A stretch of DNA of 21,833 nucleotides, from the NCBI GenBank assembly GCA_002501605.1, contig DANW01000035.1, positions 1 through 21,833 on the forward strand. The letters run 5' to 3'. Below, piece by piece: positions 1 to 8,369 of this stretch. This stretch comes from Euryarchaeota archaeon UBA28 (GTDB lineage Archaea > Thermoplasmatota > Poseidoniia > Poseidoniales > Thalassarchaeaceae). The notes under the pieces are model-generated. The model was given only the letters and a program-made list of their open reading frames with translations. It made no database searches and was not told the origin of the DNA. A program made the position numbers and the translations under genes. Position 1 is the first letter of the stretch, and the number at the start of each line of letters is the position of its first letter.

Positions 1-891
1 GGAGGATTCCAAGGGGTCAATATAAGTCTGGATGATTTATTCGGAGGAGGTTTCGATGGTATCTTCAACCAATTCTTCGGATCATCAAGGAGGAGATCGA
101 CCAAAGGGGACGATCTTATCTATCGCCACACGGTCCCCTTCCAAGTGGCAATGGACGGTTCTCAAGAAGAGATAGAGATAGAGGCGTTAAGAAATTGCAA
201 AGACTGTGATGGTTCTGGCTCAAAAGATCCAAACAATGTCAAATCCTGTCCGGCATGTGATGGAAGGGGAAGGGTTGAGAGGCTGGAGAGACTTGGGCCA
301 TTCACCCAAAGATCTGTCTCAGAGTGTCCATCATGTGGAGGAATGGGAAAAATAATTTCAGATCCATGCGATTCATGCCGTGGGCAAGGAAGGTCTCAAC
401 AGAGTAAGAGGGTTAAGTTCACAATACCCGCTGGGATTACATCAGGAGTAAGGCTAAGAATGAGGGGATATGGAGGGGCCTCAAGAACAGAAAATGGGCC
501 TCCAGGGGATCTGTACATCGAGATAGAGGTGCAGAGGCACCCTTGGTTTGAAAGGGACTCCTCTGATTTACTAATGGGTCTCCCTGTAGGATTCTCTGAC
601 CTAGTTTTAGGATCAAAGATTGAGCTACCACATATCGATGGAAAGAGTCTGACAGTAAAAATAGACGCTGGATCACAACCTGGAGATACTATTGAGATAA
701 AAGGAAGGGGCCTACCTATTCAAGGGAGCTCAAGAAGGGGTTCGGTAATGGTTGTATTAAAATTGGACATGCCAAAGAAACTAACCAGAGAACAGAAGAA
801 GAAGATTACATCGATGGCAGATATACTCGGCTCAGATACGGAGGGAATCGAGGACAGGATCAGACAAGAGGCTTCCAGGAGAAGAGGGTAA
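1..891 (+). CDS. dnaJ: Chaperone protein DnaJ (Hsp40), 5'-truncated at window edge
   Basis: This is a co-chaperone that stimulates the DnaK ATPase and binds unfolded protein in the cytosol. The frame is open from position 1, so the Met at 145 is internal and not the start. The visible 296 codons begin in the Gly/Phe-rich linker (1-100). They then contain all four zinc-finger repeats of the CxxCxGxG type at 196-219, 247-270, 325-348 and 367-390, followed by the C-terminal substrate-binding beta domains (from about 400) and a basic tail. The J domain with its HPD motif lies upstream of the window. Four intact zinc motifs mark a type I (class A) DnaJ, as opposed to a CbpA-like protein. The TAA at 889-891 directly abuts the stop of the convergent gene. 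Identity is secure; whether dnaK/grpE are adjacent cannot be seen. Confidence 0.95.
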   Translation, partial: GGFQGVNISLDDLFGGGFDGIFNQFFGSSRRRSTKGDDLIYRHTVPFQVAMDGSQEEIEIEALRNCKDCDGSGSKDPNNVKSCPACDGRGRVERLERLGPFTQRSVSECPSCGGMGKIISDPCDSCRGQGRSQQSKRVKFTIPAGITSGVRLRMRGYGGASRTENGPPGDLYIEIEVQRHPWFERDSSDLLMGLPVGFSDLVLGSKIELPHIDGKSLTVKIDAGSQPGDTIEIKGRGLPIQGSSRRGSVMVVLKLDMPKKLTREQKKKITSMADILGSDTEGIEDRIRQEASRRRG

Positions 892-3030
892 TCACTCCTC
901 TTTCTCCCACGATAATGCCTCTCTGGGCACTGCGGCTAACGGCTCACCATCAACCAAACCAGATATCTCCAGCTCTATATTCGAAGGGTTTCCCCCTATC
1001 GAAATCCTCAAGAATTTCTTACTGTGAGGCTCTATAGAATCAAGGAAAATATCTTGTCCCTCACAAATATGAGACGGATTTATGGAATCAATTTCAATAT
1101 TCGAACCCTCGGGAGAATTCAGATTTAATGCCGCTAGGCTCCACCTCTTTTCGAATGTCCTAATTCCAATCATAAGGAAACTATCATTCACGGGACGCCA
1201 AGCGCAAATCTCAATCTGCTCAGTCATATGCCTGAGGTCTGGGTTGCCCCACTCGTCTAGTACACCTTCCCATGGGGTTTCTCTCAATTTCCCCAGGGCA
1301 ACTTCAATTTCTCTTGGATCAGCTATATCCTCAATGATGGATTTTGTGAGTTTTTCCCTGAGCTTACTCAATCTCTCAATATCATGTTTTTCGTTAACTT
1401 TCCTAGCTCTGTCTCTTTGGACGATGGTAGAACGATTCCACCACAGGACCACAAGTAAAGGAAGGATCATCAGAAATCCAATTAGAATATAGAAGTTGGT
1501 GAAAAGATGGGACATGTCCCTGTACTCCCCATCATCGGGAATATTCTCGCCCAAGTACAATATTGTGAACTCATAATTCACATCCCCAATAATTGGAGAC
1601 AGCCCCTCCACCCTAATCGCATGATTACCCTTTGGCAAACTAATCATTGCCCCATTGGTATAATTCAAAATCTGCCAGCCACCTTGCTTCAATTCCTGTA
1701 TCTGATATGTGACCGGTGAATCAATATCCGATCTAATCATCACCAGAGAACCGTTTTCATCATCGATCTCCAAGGGGTGAATGTCTACAGAATCTCCCGG
1801 TCCAAGACTCCCTGATACTGAACTAGGACCAGGCCTTAGATGTGTCCAAAACTCAGAAGGCCCGGTTTCGGTCCAAAGAAAATCAGGAGCATCGCCGTTC
1901 AGACTTCCATCGCCGTTGGTGTGGGGAGTAATCTCAATATACCATTCAGAAAGAACCTCAGATTTCATATTAAATTCCACGCCAGTAGTAGATTCTGGGG
2001 TTTGCAATTCTTCAGGGCAGTCGTCTAAATTTTCTAGAATCTTTGTTGTTATATTCCCCATCTCGTGAATTACTATGTCGAGTGAAACCCCTCCAGTAAA
2101 TTCACAATCCAATCGCATCAAAATCTTCGATCCGGAAGACACCAAAATTGAGTCGCCCTCGATATCACCAGTCGAGATATGTCCTCGAAAGACATTATCA
2201 TTTGTGGAGTTTGCATATAATTGGTACCCATATGTCCATGGATTAGGCAATTCATGTCCATCAGGCCCTTCCTTGTCTCCGTCAAAACTGACTATATCAA
2301 ACTTATATGGAGAGAAATCCCCTAAACTGGATTGCACTATTCGTATCCAAAGTTCAGAATACTGAGGATAATCTATCAGTAACCCATCGAAGTCAGAAGA
2401 CGAAATACTCCTAACGAGAGTCTTTTCCTCCCCTCTGTGCCATACTTCTAGGTCTACTGAATTTCTACTATTGATATCGGTAATTTTAACGACATCTCCG
2501 AAATCTCCCAATACCAATATTGCATCTTCATCAGAAGAGTTTTCCAAGGAACCAGTAAAAGTCACCCTATCTTTCTCCCAATTAGTTTCATCACATCTAT
2601 TTAGTTGGCACATAGAGGAATAATCAATGGATAGCCAGTCAGAATTCTGTCCGGGAGAAGGGACAATATCAGGTAGATCTTCCTCTTCCATCAATCCTTC
2701 ATTATCGCTGGAGATCGAAGTGACGACAAAATCCTCGGGCCTTAGGGAATCACTGCCCATTAATTCCCATTCAACCGTATTTTTTACTATTCCACTCCAT
2801 TCTACGCGATGAGTATCTGAATAATGGAAGCTCTCGCCATCCGAAATTATTGAAAGCTCCATTCCGGGACATGACTCTAATATACATGTTAACAGTATCC
2901 AGAAAGGACCCGGCTCTTCGCTTTGCCCTTGTAAAATCGGCTCTGCCTCATTACCTTCAGAGGAAATAGTCTGAGGGATCGACGACAGTAGTAAAATTAC
3001 TACAACCGCCCTAGCCTGTGCAGCTCTCAT
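892..3030 (-). CDS. Secreted-ectodomain membrane protein with three PPC-like beta domains and a cytosolic tail
   Basis: Function is unknown. The 712-residue protein has an N-terminal signal peptide (about residues 1-24) and a ~480-residue acidic extracellular part. One hydrophobic span follows at about 511-531, then a basic stop-transfer stretch, a charged helical segment (535-585) and a ~120-residue cytosolic C-terminal domain. The ectodomain reads as three degenerate repeats, at roughly 153-248, 278-370 and 403-493. Each starts with a G-S/G-x-L-x-x-x-D type strand, has a central aliphatic/VDLEV-like strand, and ends in a W/Y-x-I-x-I/V strand, which resembles pre-peptidase C-terminal (PPC) beta sandwiches. 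The PPC assignment is inferred from pattern only. The start is ATG (3028-3030), diverging from arcS across 60 bp. A role in binding, sensing or surface scaffolding is possible, but nothing catalytic is visible. Confidence 0.8.
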   Translation of the reverse strand: MRAAQARAVVVILLLSSIPQTISSEGNEAEPILQGQSEEPGPFWILLTCILESCPGMELSIISDGESFHYSDTHRVEWSGIVKNTVEWELMGSDSLRPEDFVVTSISSDNEGLMEEEDLPDIVPSPGQNSDWLSIDYSSMCQLNRCDETNWEKDRVTFTGSLENSSDEDAILVLGDFGDVVKITDINSRNSVDLEVWHRGEEKTLVRSISSSDFDGLLIDYPQYSELWIRIVQSSLGDFSPYKFDIVSFDGDKEGPDGHELPNPWTYGYQLYANSTNDNVFRGHISTGDIEGDSILVSSGSKILMRLDCEFTGGVSLDIVIHEMGNITTKILENLDDCPEELQTPESTTGVEFNMKSEVLSEWYIEITPHTNGDGSLNGDAPDFLWTETGPSEFWTHLRPGPSSVSGSLGPGDSVDIHPLEIDDENGSLVMIRSDIDSPVTYQIQELKQGGWQILNYTNGAMISLPKGNHAIRVEGLSPIIGDVNYEFTILYLGENIPDDGEYRDMSHLFTNFYILIGFLMILPLLVVLWWNRSTIVQRDRARKVNEKHDIERLSKLREKLTKSIIEDIADPREIEVALGKLRETPWEGVLDEWGNPDLRHMTEQIEICAWRPVNDSFLMIGIRTFEKRWSLAALNLNSPEGSNIEIDSINPSHICEGQDIFLDSIEPHSKKFLRISIGGNPSNIELEISGLVDGEPLAAVPREALSWEKEE

Positions 3031-3090
3031 GGCTCTCGGAGACAGTCATACCTTAGAATCCTTCAAGCGAAAAGTTCACTTCGGAGATAT
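3031..3090. promoter_or_regulatory. Divergent intergenic region between membrane protein gene and arcS
   Basis: These 60 bp separate two divergently transcribed genes, so they must hold or overlap the promoters of both. No convincing TATA/BRE pair can be assigned by eye. An AT-rich GATATATG run overlaps the arcS start, and GGAG at 3083-3086 could serve as its ribosome-binding site. Confidence 0.35.
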
Positions 3091-4869
3091 ATGAATGGCA
3101 GGCCACTCTCCAGGGAAGTAATCTCAAGGAACCGCTTCTCAAGGCTTTTTTCGCTGGGAGACAGGAACAAACCCCAATCATGGGCTCCAGGATTAATAAT
3201 ATCTGATTTAGACCAAAACCTTCCTCTGGAAATAGCTCCATTCTGCTTCAAGAGAGACTCAACTCAATTTCCATCCAAATTGACTCTTTCTACCAGGGGC
3301 AATCTATGCTATCCATTCGATGGTCAAGATATTTGGCAATCTTCAGAAGGACTCGTACTTCCGCCCAGTCTCTCCTCCTCAGATTCCGGAGAGTTTGGCC
3401 ATGGGACTGAATTTTTACCCATTTCCTGGCAATCTTTACACCACGATGTTTCCCTGGTAAACTCAGATAAACAACCCTCAGTAATTGCAATCACCGATGC
3501 TCCACAGCTTTCCAATGCCGCGGGAAAGCTTTCACAAGCTATTGATATTGTAAGGAGGAGATTCCCTGCCTCTCTAATCTGGGCTCCAGGGATATCTGGC
3601 CCCGATAACTGCTCCCTCCTTTCATGGATTGGCCTAGATCTTTTTGATCTAAATAGATCAAGAGTAGCATCCGCCAATGGAATTCTCCTTACCTCAGATG
3701 GCCCAAGGGACCCAGATCCCTCCTTATCGGAAGATTCTAGCATGGATTCGCAAATTACCCATTGGACGCAAGCGATAGCCTCCTTGAGGTCTGCAATTAG
3801 ATCTGGTACAGTTAGAGAACAAGCGGAAAGGGCCAGCCTTTCGAGTCCAAGGTCGGTGGAAAGACTCAGGAGGCATGACAAATTGTTGCTTCAGAATGTT
3901 GATGGCTCTATTCTGACCAGTGTGGATAATTCAGGAAGGAGGTTACGATATAATTCTCCTGTAAGCAGGCAAGATAAATTGATACATGATTGGAGAGAAA
4001 GAATATCCAACGTCCACACCCCCCCATCCCATCAGTGTGATGTGCTTGTATTGTTACCCTGCTCTGCTACTAAGCCATACCGACTTTCCCAAAGCCATCA
4101 CAGATTTCTGAAAAATATCCCCTCCAATAGGGCGCACCAAGTAATGGTGACATCTCCTTTGGGCCTGGTCCCCAGAGAGCTTGAGGATATCTGGCCTGCA
4201 GCACACTACGATATTCCCGTAACGGGGGATTGGGACGCGGATGAGCTGGACATGATTAATTCAATGATAGCGGATATCTGCAAGAGGTCTAACTACTCCT
4301 ATGTCATAAACCACTCTGGAATTGATTTATCAGTTGATACGGCGATAGTCAAGGGCACTAGAAGAGGTACACCGGGGTCTAAAGAGTCCCTCTCCGAACT
4401 AAACCGCTCAGTCATGCAAGCAGTAGAAATGTATGGGCTTGATGATGTCTCGGAAAAGCTGAATCGAATTGAACTCATGAGGTCCCGATCAAGATTCATT
4501 CATGGTACTGATGATTGGCTTGAGGGGGCAATTGTATCAGGTCGCCCTCCAATTTTTAGTATCTCGAAGAACGACGAACAGTTGGCTAAATGGAATCCCC
4601 GTGATGGAAGATTCGCCTTTTCTAAGAAATCATTGCCTCTATTACTTGAGAGTGGCGAATTCCCTACCGTTGAAATTTCCGAAGGGCATAAATGGAAAGG
4701 AGATATTTTCCCTACTAACATAGAATCTGTTGCTGGAGAAATCAGGATGGGTGATGAAGTTCTAGTAACTCAGAATAACGTACTGATAGGAAGTGCCAGA
4801 GCAGTGGCACCTGGTTGGGAGTGGCCTTTTGGACCGGGAAGGCTAGCAAAGGCTCGCCACAGACTCTGA
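3091..4869 (+). CDS. arcS: Archaeosine synthase ArcS (TgtA2), tRNA-guanine transglycosylase family
   Basis: ArcS acts after TgtA in making archaeosine at position 15 of tRNA. The family adds lysine to preQ0-modified tRNA, and a radical-SAM partner (RaSEA) or another enzyme completes the amidine. In the 592-residue product, residues 1-300 form a diverged TGT-like domain. The diagnostic ArcS core follows at 316-425: LPCSATKPYRLSQSHHRF at 322-339, then TSPLGLVPRELE and the NHSGIDL segment. The C-terminal PUA-type RNA-binding domain runs from about 517 to 592, and all the expected parts are present. The chosen ATG has GGAG at 3083-3086 just upstream. It heads a same-strand block with rps15 70 bp downstream. 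A plain TGT is less likely, because the PCSxxKPY motif belongs to ArcS. The partner enzyme is not in this window. Confidence 0.88.
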   Translation: MNGRPLSREVISRNRFSRLFSLGDRNKPQSWAPGLIISDLDQNLPLEIAPFCFKRDSTQFPSKLTLSTRGNLCYPFDGQDIWQSSEGLVLPPSLSSSDSGEFGHGTEFLPISWQSLHHDVSLVNSDKQPSVIAITDAPQLSNAAGKLSQAIDIVRRRFPASLIWAPGISGPDNCSLLSWIGLDLFDLNRSRVASANGILLTSDGPRDPDPSLSEDSSMDSQITHWTQAIASLRSAIRSGTVREQAERASLSSPRSVERLRRHDKLLLQNVDGSILTSVDNSGRRLRYNSPVSRQDKLIHDWRERISNVHTPPSHQCDVLVLLPCSATKPYRLSQSHHRFLKNIPSNRAHQVMVTSPLGLVPRELEDIWPAAHYDIPVTGDWDADELDMINSMIADICKRSNYSYVINHSGIDLSVDTAIVKGTRRGTPGSKESLSELNRSVMQAVEMYGLDDVSEKLNRIELMRSRSRFIHGTDDWLEGAIVSGRPPIFSISKNDEQLAKWNPRDGRFAFSKKSLPLLLESGEFPTVEISEGHKWKGDIFPTNIESVAGEIRMGDEVLVTQNNVLIGSARAVAPGWEWPFGPGRLAKARHRL

Positions 4870-4939
4870 GTGATGTAGAAAAAAAGTCTGCGTAGTCATT
4901 AAAGAGGGAGAGCAGGTCGCCGGGGCCGGAGATTGCTAG

Positions 4940-5395
4940 ATGTCACGCATGCATTCAGGTGGAAAAGGGTCGAGTGGCTCATCCAAGCCATACTCTACAG
5001 AGCCTCCGGCATGGTCAGAAAAAGACAAGAAGTCCATTGAGTCAAACATTCTGGAATTGAATAAGGAAGGCCATTCAAATGCTATGATAGGCACTATTCT
5101 CAGAGACAGATTTGCAGTCCCCGATGTCCGATTAGTCATGGGCGAAAGAATTTCTCAAATTCTTTCTAGAAACGGAATCTCTCCAAATTATCCTGAAGAT
5201 ATGATGAATCTTATGAGAAGGGCTCAGGGACTAATAGACCATCTCAACAATAACCCCAAGGACAAGCATAATAGAAGGCAATTGGAACTCTGCGAGTCAA
5301 AAATCCGTCGTCTTGCAAGATACTACAAGAGTACAGACAAGCTAGATGGCGACTGGCAATATAAGAGAGATCAACTTCGCTTAATGGTTGAATAG
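4940..5395 (+). CDS. rps15: 30S ribosomal protein S15 (uS15, archaeal type)
   Basis: This protein binds 16S rRNA in the small-subunit platform and contacts the large subunit. The 151-residue length is typical of the archaeal/eukaryotic form, which carries an extra N-terminal domain absent from bacterial S15. The N-terminus MSRMHSGGKGSSGSSKP followed by PPAW matches the archaeal MxRMHxxxKGxSGSxxP...PPxW signature. The helical rRNA-binding core (about 70-151) ends with the characteristic ESKIRRLARYYK stretch. The N-terminal tail has fewer basic residues than usual, with Ser/Gly in their place. The start ATG at 4940 has GGAG (4928-4931) eight bases upstream. The next gene begins 40 bp later; S15 next to a RecJ-family (GAN) gene is a known archaeal arrangement. 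Confidence 0.95.
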   Translation: MSRMHSGGKGSSGSSKPYSTEPPAWSEKDKKSIESNILELNKEGHSNAMIGTILRDRFAVPDVRLVMGERISQILSRNGISPNYPEDMMNLMRRAQGLIDHLNNNPKDKHNRRQLELCESKIRRLARYYKSTDKLDGDWQYKRDQLRLMVE

Positions 5396-5426
5396 TGACA
5401 GTAGAGATTTGTACTCCCATCCACTC

Positions 5427-5433
5427 AGGTGAG
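5427..5433 (+). promoter_or_regulatory. Ribosome-binding site supporting the GTG start at 5436
   Basis: The AGGTGAG sequence lies 2-3 bases before GTG 5436 and matches the GGUGA part of the anti-SD complement. A TGA at 5430-5432 in the same frame blocks any earlier start, so GTG at 5436 is the earliest possible start. The first in-frame ATG would remove about 25 conserved-looking residues. Confidence 0.6.
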
Positions 5434-5435
5434 TC

Positions 5436-6296
5436 GTGCGGGACCTAGTTTCAGCAGAACCTTTCTCCTCCATCGAACTTTCAGTAAGGACTGCTGTCTC
5501 TGAATTGATGGATTCAAAACTTCCAGTCACTATAATTTCTGAGGCCAACCTTCAGGGCTCTCTCTCTGTAGCACCTATTGAAGCAGCATTATTGGAATCT
5601 AATATCCAATATAGGAGGAGGTTGGGAAGCACTATGTCAGATGGAATGAAAAACTGCATAAAAATTGAAACCTCAAGAGAAGGAAAAGGCGCCGAATGGA
5701 ATGCAGAAAGAAACATACTAACAGTTACAGAAACAATGTCCATTGCATTATCCGGTCACCAAGGAGACTCCAAAGTCGGTCCTTTGACAACAGTCTCTAT
5801 CTGTCATTGCATTGCTCAACTAATCTCACCTTCAGGACCTAGAGTTAGAAGAATGAGGCCATGGGTTATTTCTGGAAATTGGATACATAATTGTATGGAC
5901 ATGACCTATGATCCAGTTTATGCTTCACTCAAAGACACTCTGAGATCCGAGGGGAGTATCAGAGTAGTCCCCATCACAGAAGTGCCAATGCCAAATGTTG
6001 AAAACCTGGATTTTATAGATTCGGAAAAACTCCAAGAAATCTCTTCTCGGTGGGATTCTATGGATAATGAGGGAAGGGCCAGATCAATCTCTCACTTGGT
6101 GAGGGGGGCCCTTCAATCAACAACCCCATCAACATCCAGACTAGAAGAAATTGTATGGAACTGCATCATAGCTCCGGGTTGGAAGTCGGACTTAGCAAGC
6201 CAGATAAGACTCTCTTCATCAATCTGGAAAGATAACGATAAGATAATCGCTTCATCTAAAATTATTGACTCCTTAATTAGAAATGGAAATTTATGA
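5436..6296 (+). CDS. Probable degenerate DHH-family protein (RecJ/GAN/Cdc45-like), likely non-catalytic
   Basis: The 286-residue product is not confidently recognisable. Residues 29-55 (PVTIISEANLQGSLSVAPIE and onward) have the spacing of DHH motif I, normally written as I-S-H-N-D-A-D-G-I-S-S-A followed by an amphipathic helix, but the metal-binding His/Asp residues are replaced. Further on, GPLTTVSICHCIAQLIS (about 116-132) resembles the S-G-A-G-V-A-Y helix after the DHH motif of GAN/RecJ proteins, and no DHH triplet is present. Length fits a lone DHH domain without the DHHA1 part. It sits directly after rps15, where several Euryarchaeota encode the GINS-associated nuclease GAN. I infer a Cdc45/RecJ-like pseudoenzyme that could serve the replicative helicase complex. 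An unrelated lineage-specific protein is the alternative. Its TGA abuts the convergent gene without a gap. Confidence 0.5.
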   Translation: MRDLVSAEPFSSIELSVRTAVSELMDSKLPVTIISEANLQGSLSVAPIEAALLESNIQYRRRLGSTMSDGMKNCIKIETSREGKGAEWNAERNILTVTETMSIALSGHQGDSKVGPLTTVSICHCIAQLISPSGPRVRRMRPWVISGNWIHNCMDMTYDPVYASLKDTLRSEGSIRVVPITEVPMPNVENLDFIDSEKLQEISSRWDSMDNEGRARSISHLVRGALQSTTPSTSRLEEIVWNCIIAPGWKSDLASQIRLSSSIWKDNDKIIASSKIIDSLIRNGNL

Positions 6297-8291
6297 TTAC
6301 TCCTCTATTCTAATTACACTGTCACAGCCTTGGCAAGTGATTCGTAATGGCCTAACCTCAGACTCAACCATAACAATTGCGCCGCAAGAAGGGCATTTTA
6401 CTCTCGGAGCGTTAGAAATCCCAGAACCCCCTCCTGTCTTCGGGGAGAGTAAAGATATCGGGAATACAAGTAAGACACTACTGGTAACGACACCGAGTAC
6501 CATCTGCATGGGCAAACCGAGGAAATATATGGAGAAAGAGAGAATACCCAGTGTAGCGACAGTAATCATGGTAGGGAATCTAGACCTTTTACGGGTCATT
6601 GTCATCCCTGTGCCTATAGAAAGACTCAGAATTAATACCATCATACCAGAACCAAGTAATACACTGAATAGGCCATTGCCAGAAGGCGTAAACTCTACCC
6701 TAAAAGTCTGCTCAGGATCTAAGTCCGTCTCATACACGCTCAATGTTTCAGAAACAATCCATCTTCTGTGCGAATAATCGATTCCACTGGCCGTAACTAT
6801 TCCGATGTCTGTCAGCATCGACCCTTGAATTTTAATGTCAACAGAAACCCCTGTCCAATAATCCTCATCTGATGACCTGGAAAAACTCTCTATGAGAAGT
6901 TGCCTCTCTCCTTCCATTAATGAGTATGAAGTTGAAATTCTAATGGTTATGGTTTCCGAACTAAATCCACTTGTCCCTCCCAAATCGACCGAGACTTGCG
7001 TTGGTCCAAGTTCGAACGGGTCAATTCCAATTATCGCCTCAGCCTCGATGAAAAGTCCGTTTGAAAGGAATGACTCTAAGTCCGAATTAGACCCAGTCAA
7101 ATACCCCTCAAGTGCACTGATTTCGGAACTATCGACCATCTTATTGTTGTAGTCAGAATCCGGAACAGAGCTTGAGTAGGAATTCAGACTCCTCCACCAG
7201 CTACTGGAACCAAGACTTTGGTTTCCTATATTGTCCAGCCCCCACCTCATCCATTGAGACATGGCCCCATCGAACTCCAAAGAAACTTTCTTTGTGACTT
7301 CCTTGCCATCCCAATTTGCATCAACGCCGATGACTATGTCAGATCCACCACTCCTAAGTGGCTCGCTAGCCGGATACCAAGAAGCTCCTCCTCCATCATC
7401 CCCTCCAGATTCTATGAAATGAGTCATGTTTGACTCGATAAGTAAACCACTCTGAGGTTCCAGTGTGAACTCAGTGAGGAATGATCCACTCTCTACCCCC
7501 TCGGGAATACTCCAAACAAAGGTAACTTCAACTCCTCCCTCGACCAGTGTAGCCACCGGCTTATCTGCTACAGCTACGTTCTGTACTTCAAAAATACCAG
7601 AAGATGATGACCATATCCGATCTTCAAACCCGGACGAGATGAGAATAGGGAAATAAACTAGGTTACCACTAACGCTTGCATCCTTCATCTCTATGTCCAC
7701 TAAGGGCATTTTCACAGATATACCGGATGCTTTCCCAGAGCTTCCCCATTGGAAAACTACTCCCGAGTTATCACCCGGCTGGTTAAATCCCAGCAGTTGG
7801 ACTATCAGGGTTATCTCTAAAATATCATCCTCTCTTATGTCCCCCGACTCGATATCTATCGATGACTGAACATCTCCCTCGCCTGTCAGGTATGGTTCTA
7901 AACCTGAAGTTCCCCCCTCATAGAATGATCCACCTATCCTCACTTCTACAGTCATATTGATATTGACGCCAACAGCACCTTGTACTTCATAGTGGATATT
8001 GAAATCCCATGTATCTGCAGGGTAATCTCCATCAATCCCCCATGGTACCTCCCAAGACCCAACCTCAACTGGTTGGAGGACCTGGTTGACTAGCTTCGAC
8101 TCAGTTTCATCCATCTCAGATTCAAAGGGAGTCAAGCCTCCTGAATCAGCATCGCCAATTAGAAACAACTCGAAACTATCGTCTGTGCAACAACTAGCTT
8201 CCTGAGATGAAACGTTCGATATAGGACCTAGGATCCCCACCAAGAAGATCAAGACGAGTATCGCGGGCAGGCCTCTGGTACGCACTGTCAT
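6297..8291 (-). CDS. Membrane protein: large secreted ectodomain, three TM spans, C-terminal cytosolic zinc ribbon
   Basis: Function is unknown. The 664-residue protein starts with a signal peptide (about 1-29, ending near SSQ-EA), followed by a CC pair. The extracellular region (30-540) is Ser/Gly/Asp-rich, beta-type and contains the GGDDGGG segment at 296-302. Three hydrophobic spans follow, at about 541-563, 573-592 and 596-615. The tail is a rubredoxin-like zinc ribbon with CPSCG (633-637) and CQGCD (653-657) separated by 16 residues. With a cleaved signal peptide, three spans place the ribbon in the cytosol. The ATG at 8289-8291 is the first start after an in-frame stop; TGAGGTT (8304-8310 complement) lies about 12 bases upstream. 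A stop-to-stop junction with the previous gene has zero spacing. The cytosolic ribbon could contact nucleic acid or a protein partner (inference). Confidence 0.8.
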   Translation of the reverse strand: MTVRTRGLPAILVLIFLVGILGPISNVSSQEASCCTDDSFELFLIGDADSGGLTPFESEMDETESKLVNQVLQPVEVGSWEVPWGIDGDYPADTWDFNIHYEVQGAVGVNINMTVEVRIGGSFYEGGTSGLEPYLTGEGDVQSSIDIESGDIREDDILEITLIVQLLGFNQPGDNSGVVFQWGSSGKASGISVKMPLVDIEMKDASVSGNLVYFPILISSGFEDRIWSSSSGIFEVQNVAVADKPVATLVEGGVEVTFVWSIPEGVESGSFLTEFTLEPQSGLLIESNMTHFIESGGDDGGGASWYPASEPLRSGGSDIVIGVDANWDGKEVTKKVSLEFDGAMSQWMRWGLDNIGNQSLGSSSWWRSLNSYSSSVPDSDYNNKMVDSSEISALEGYLTGSNSDLESFLSNGLFIEAEAIIGIDPFELGPTQVSVDLGGTSGFSSETITIRISTSYSLMEGERQLLIESFSRSSDEDYWTGVSVDIKIQGSMLTDIGIVTASGIDYSHRRWIVSETLSVYETDLDPEQTFRVEFTPSGNGLFSVLLGSGMMVLILSLSIGTGMTMTRKRSRFPTMITVATLGILSFSIYFLGLPMQMVLGVVTSSVLLVFPISLLSPKTGGGSGISNAPRVKCPSCGAIVMVESEVRPLRITCQGCDSVIRIEE

Positions 8292-8349
8292 GATGTTCGA
8301 CAGAACCTCAACATCTTGAACTCAACCCCTTTCGGACTCCTCCAATGTC

Positions 8350-8354
8350 AAAAA
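8350..8354 (-). terminator. Possible U-tract terminator downstream of gltX
   Basis: On the minus strand, a TTTTT run lies about 15 bases after the gltX stop at 8370. Archaeal RNA polymerase commonly terminates on such T runs without a hairpin. The tract is short and no hairpin was found, so support is weak. Confidence 0.25.
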
Positions 8355-8369
8355 GCGAGGGTATGATAT

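Noticed and set aside
145..891. ATG at 145 as the start of a complete DnaJ-like protein
   Set aside because: The same frame is open back to position 1 and encodes the Gly/Phe-rich linker expected before the zinc fingers, so the gene is truncated by the window edge.
3324..3881. 185-codon - strand open frame
   Set aside because: It is antisense to arcS, which has clear family motifs in the same span.
6283..6777. 164-codon + strand open frame overlapping the end of the DHH-like gene
   Set aside because: It is antisense to the membrane spans and zinc ribbon of the 664-residue protein, whose cysteine spacing and spans are coherent.
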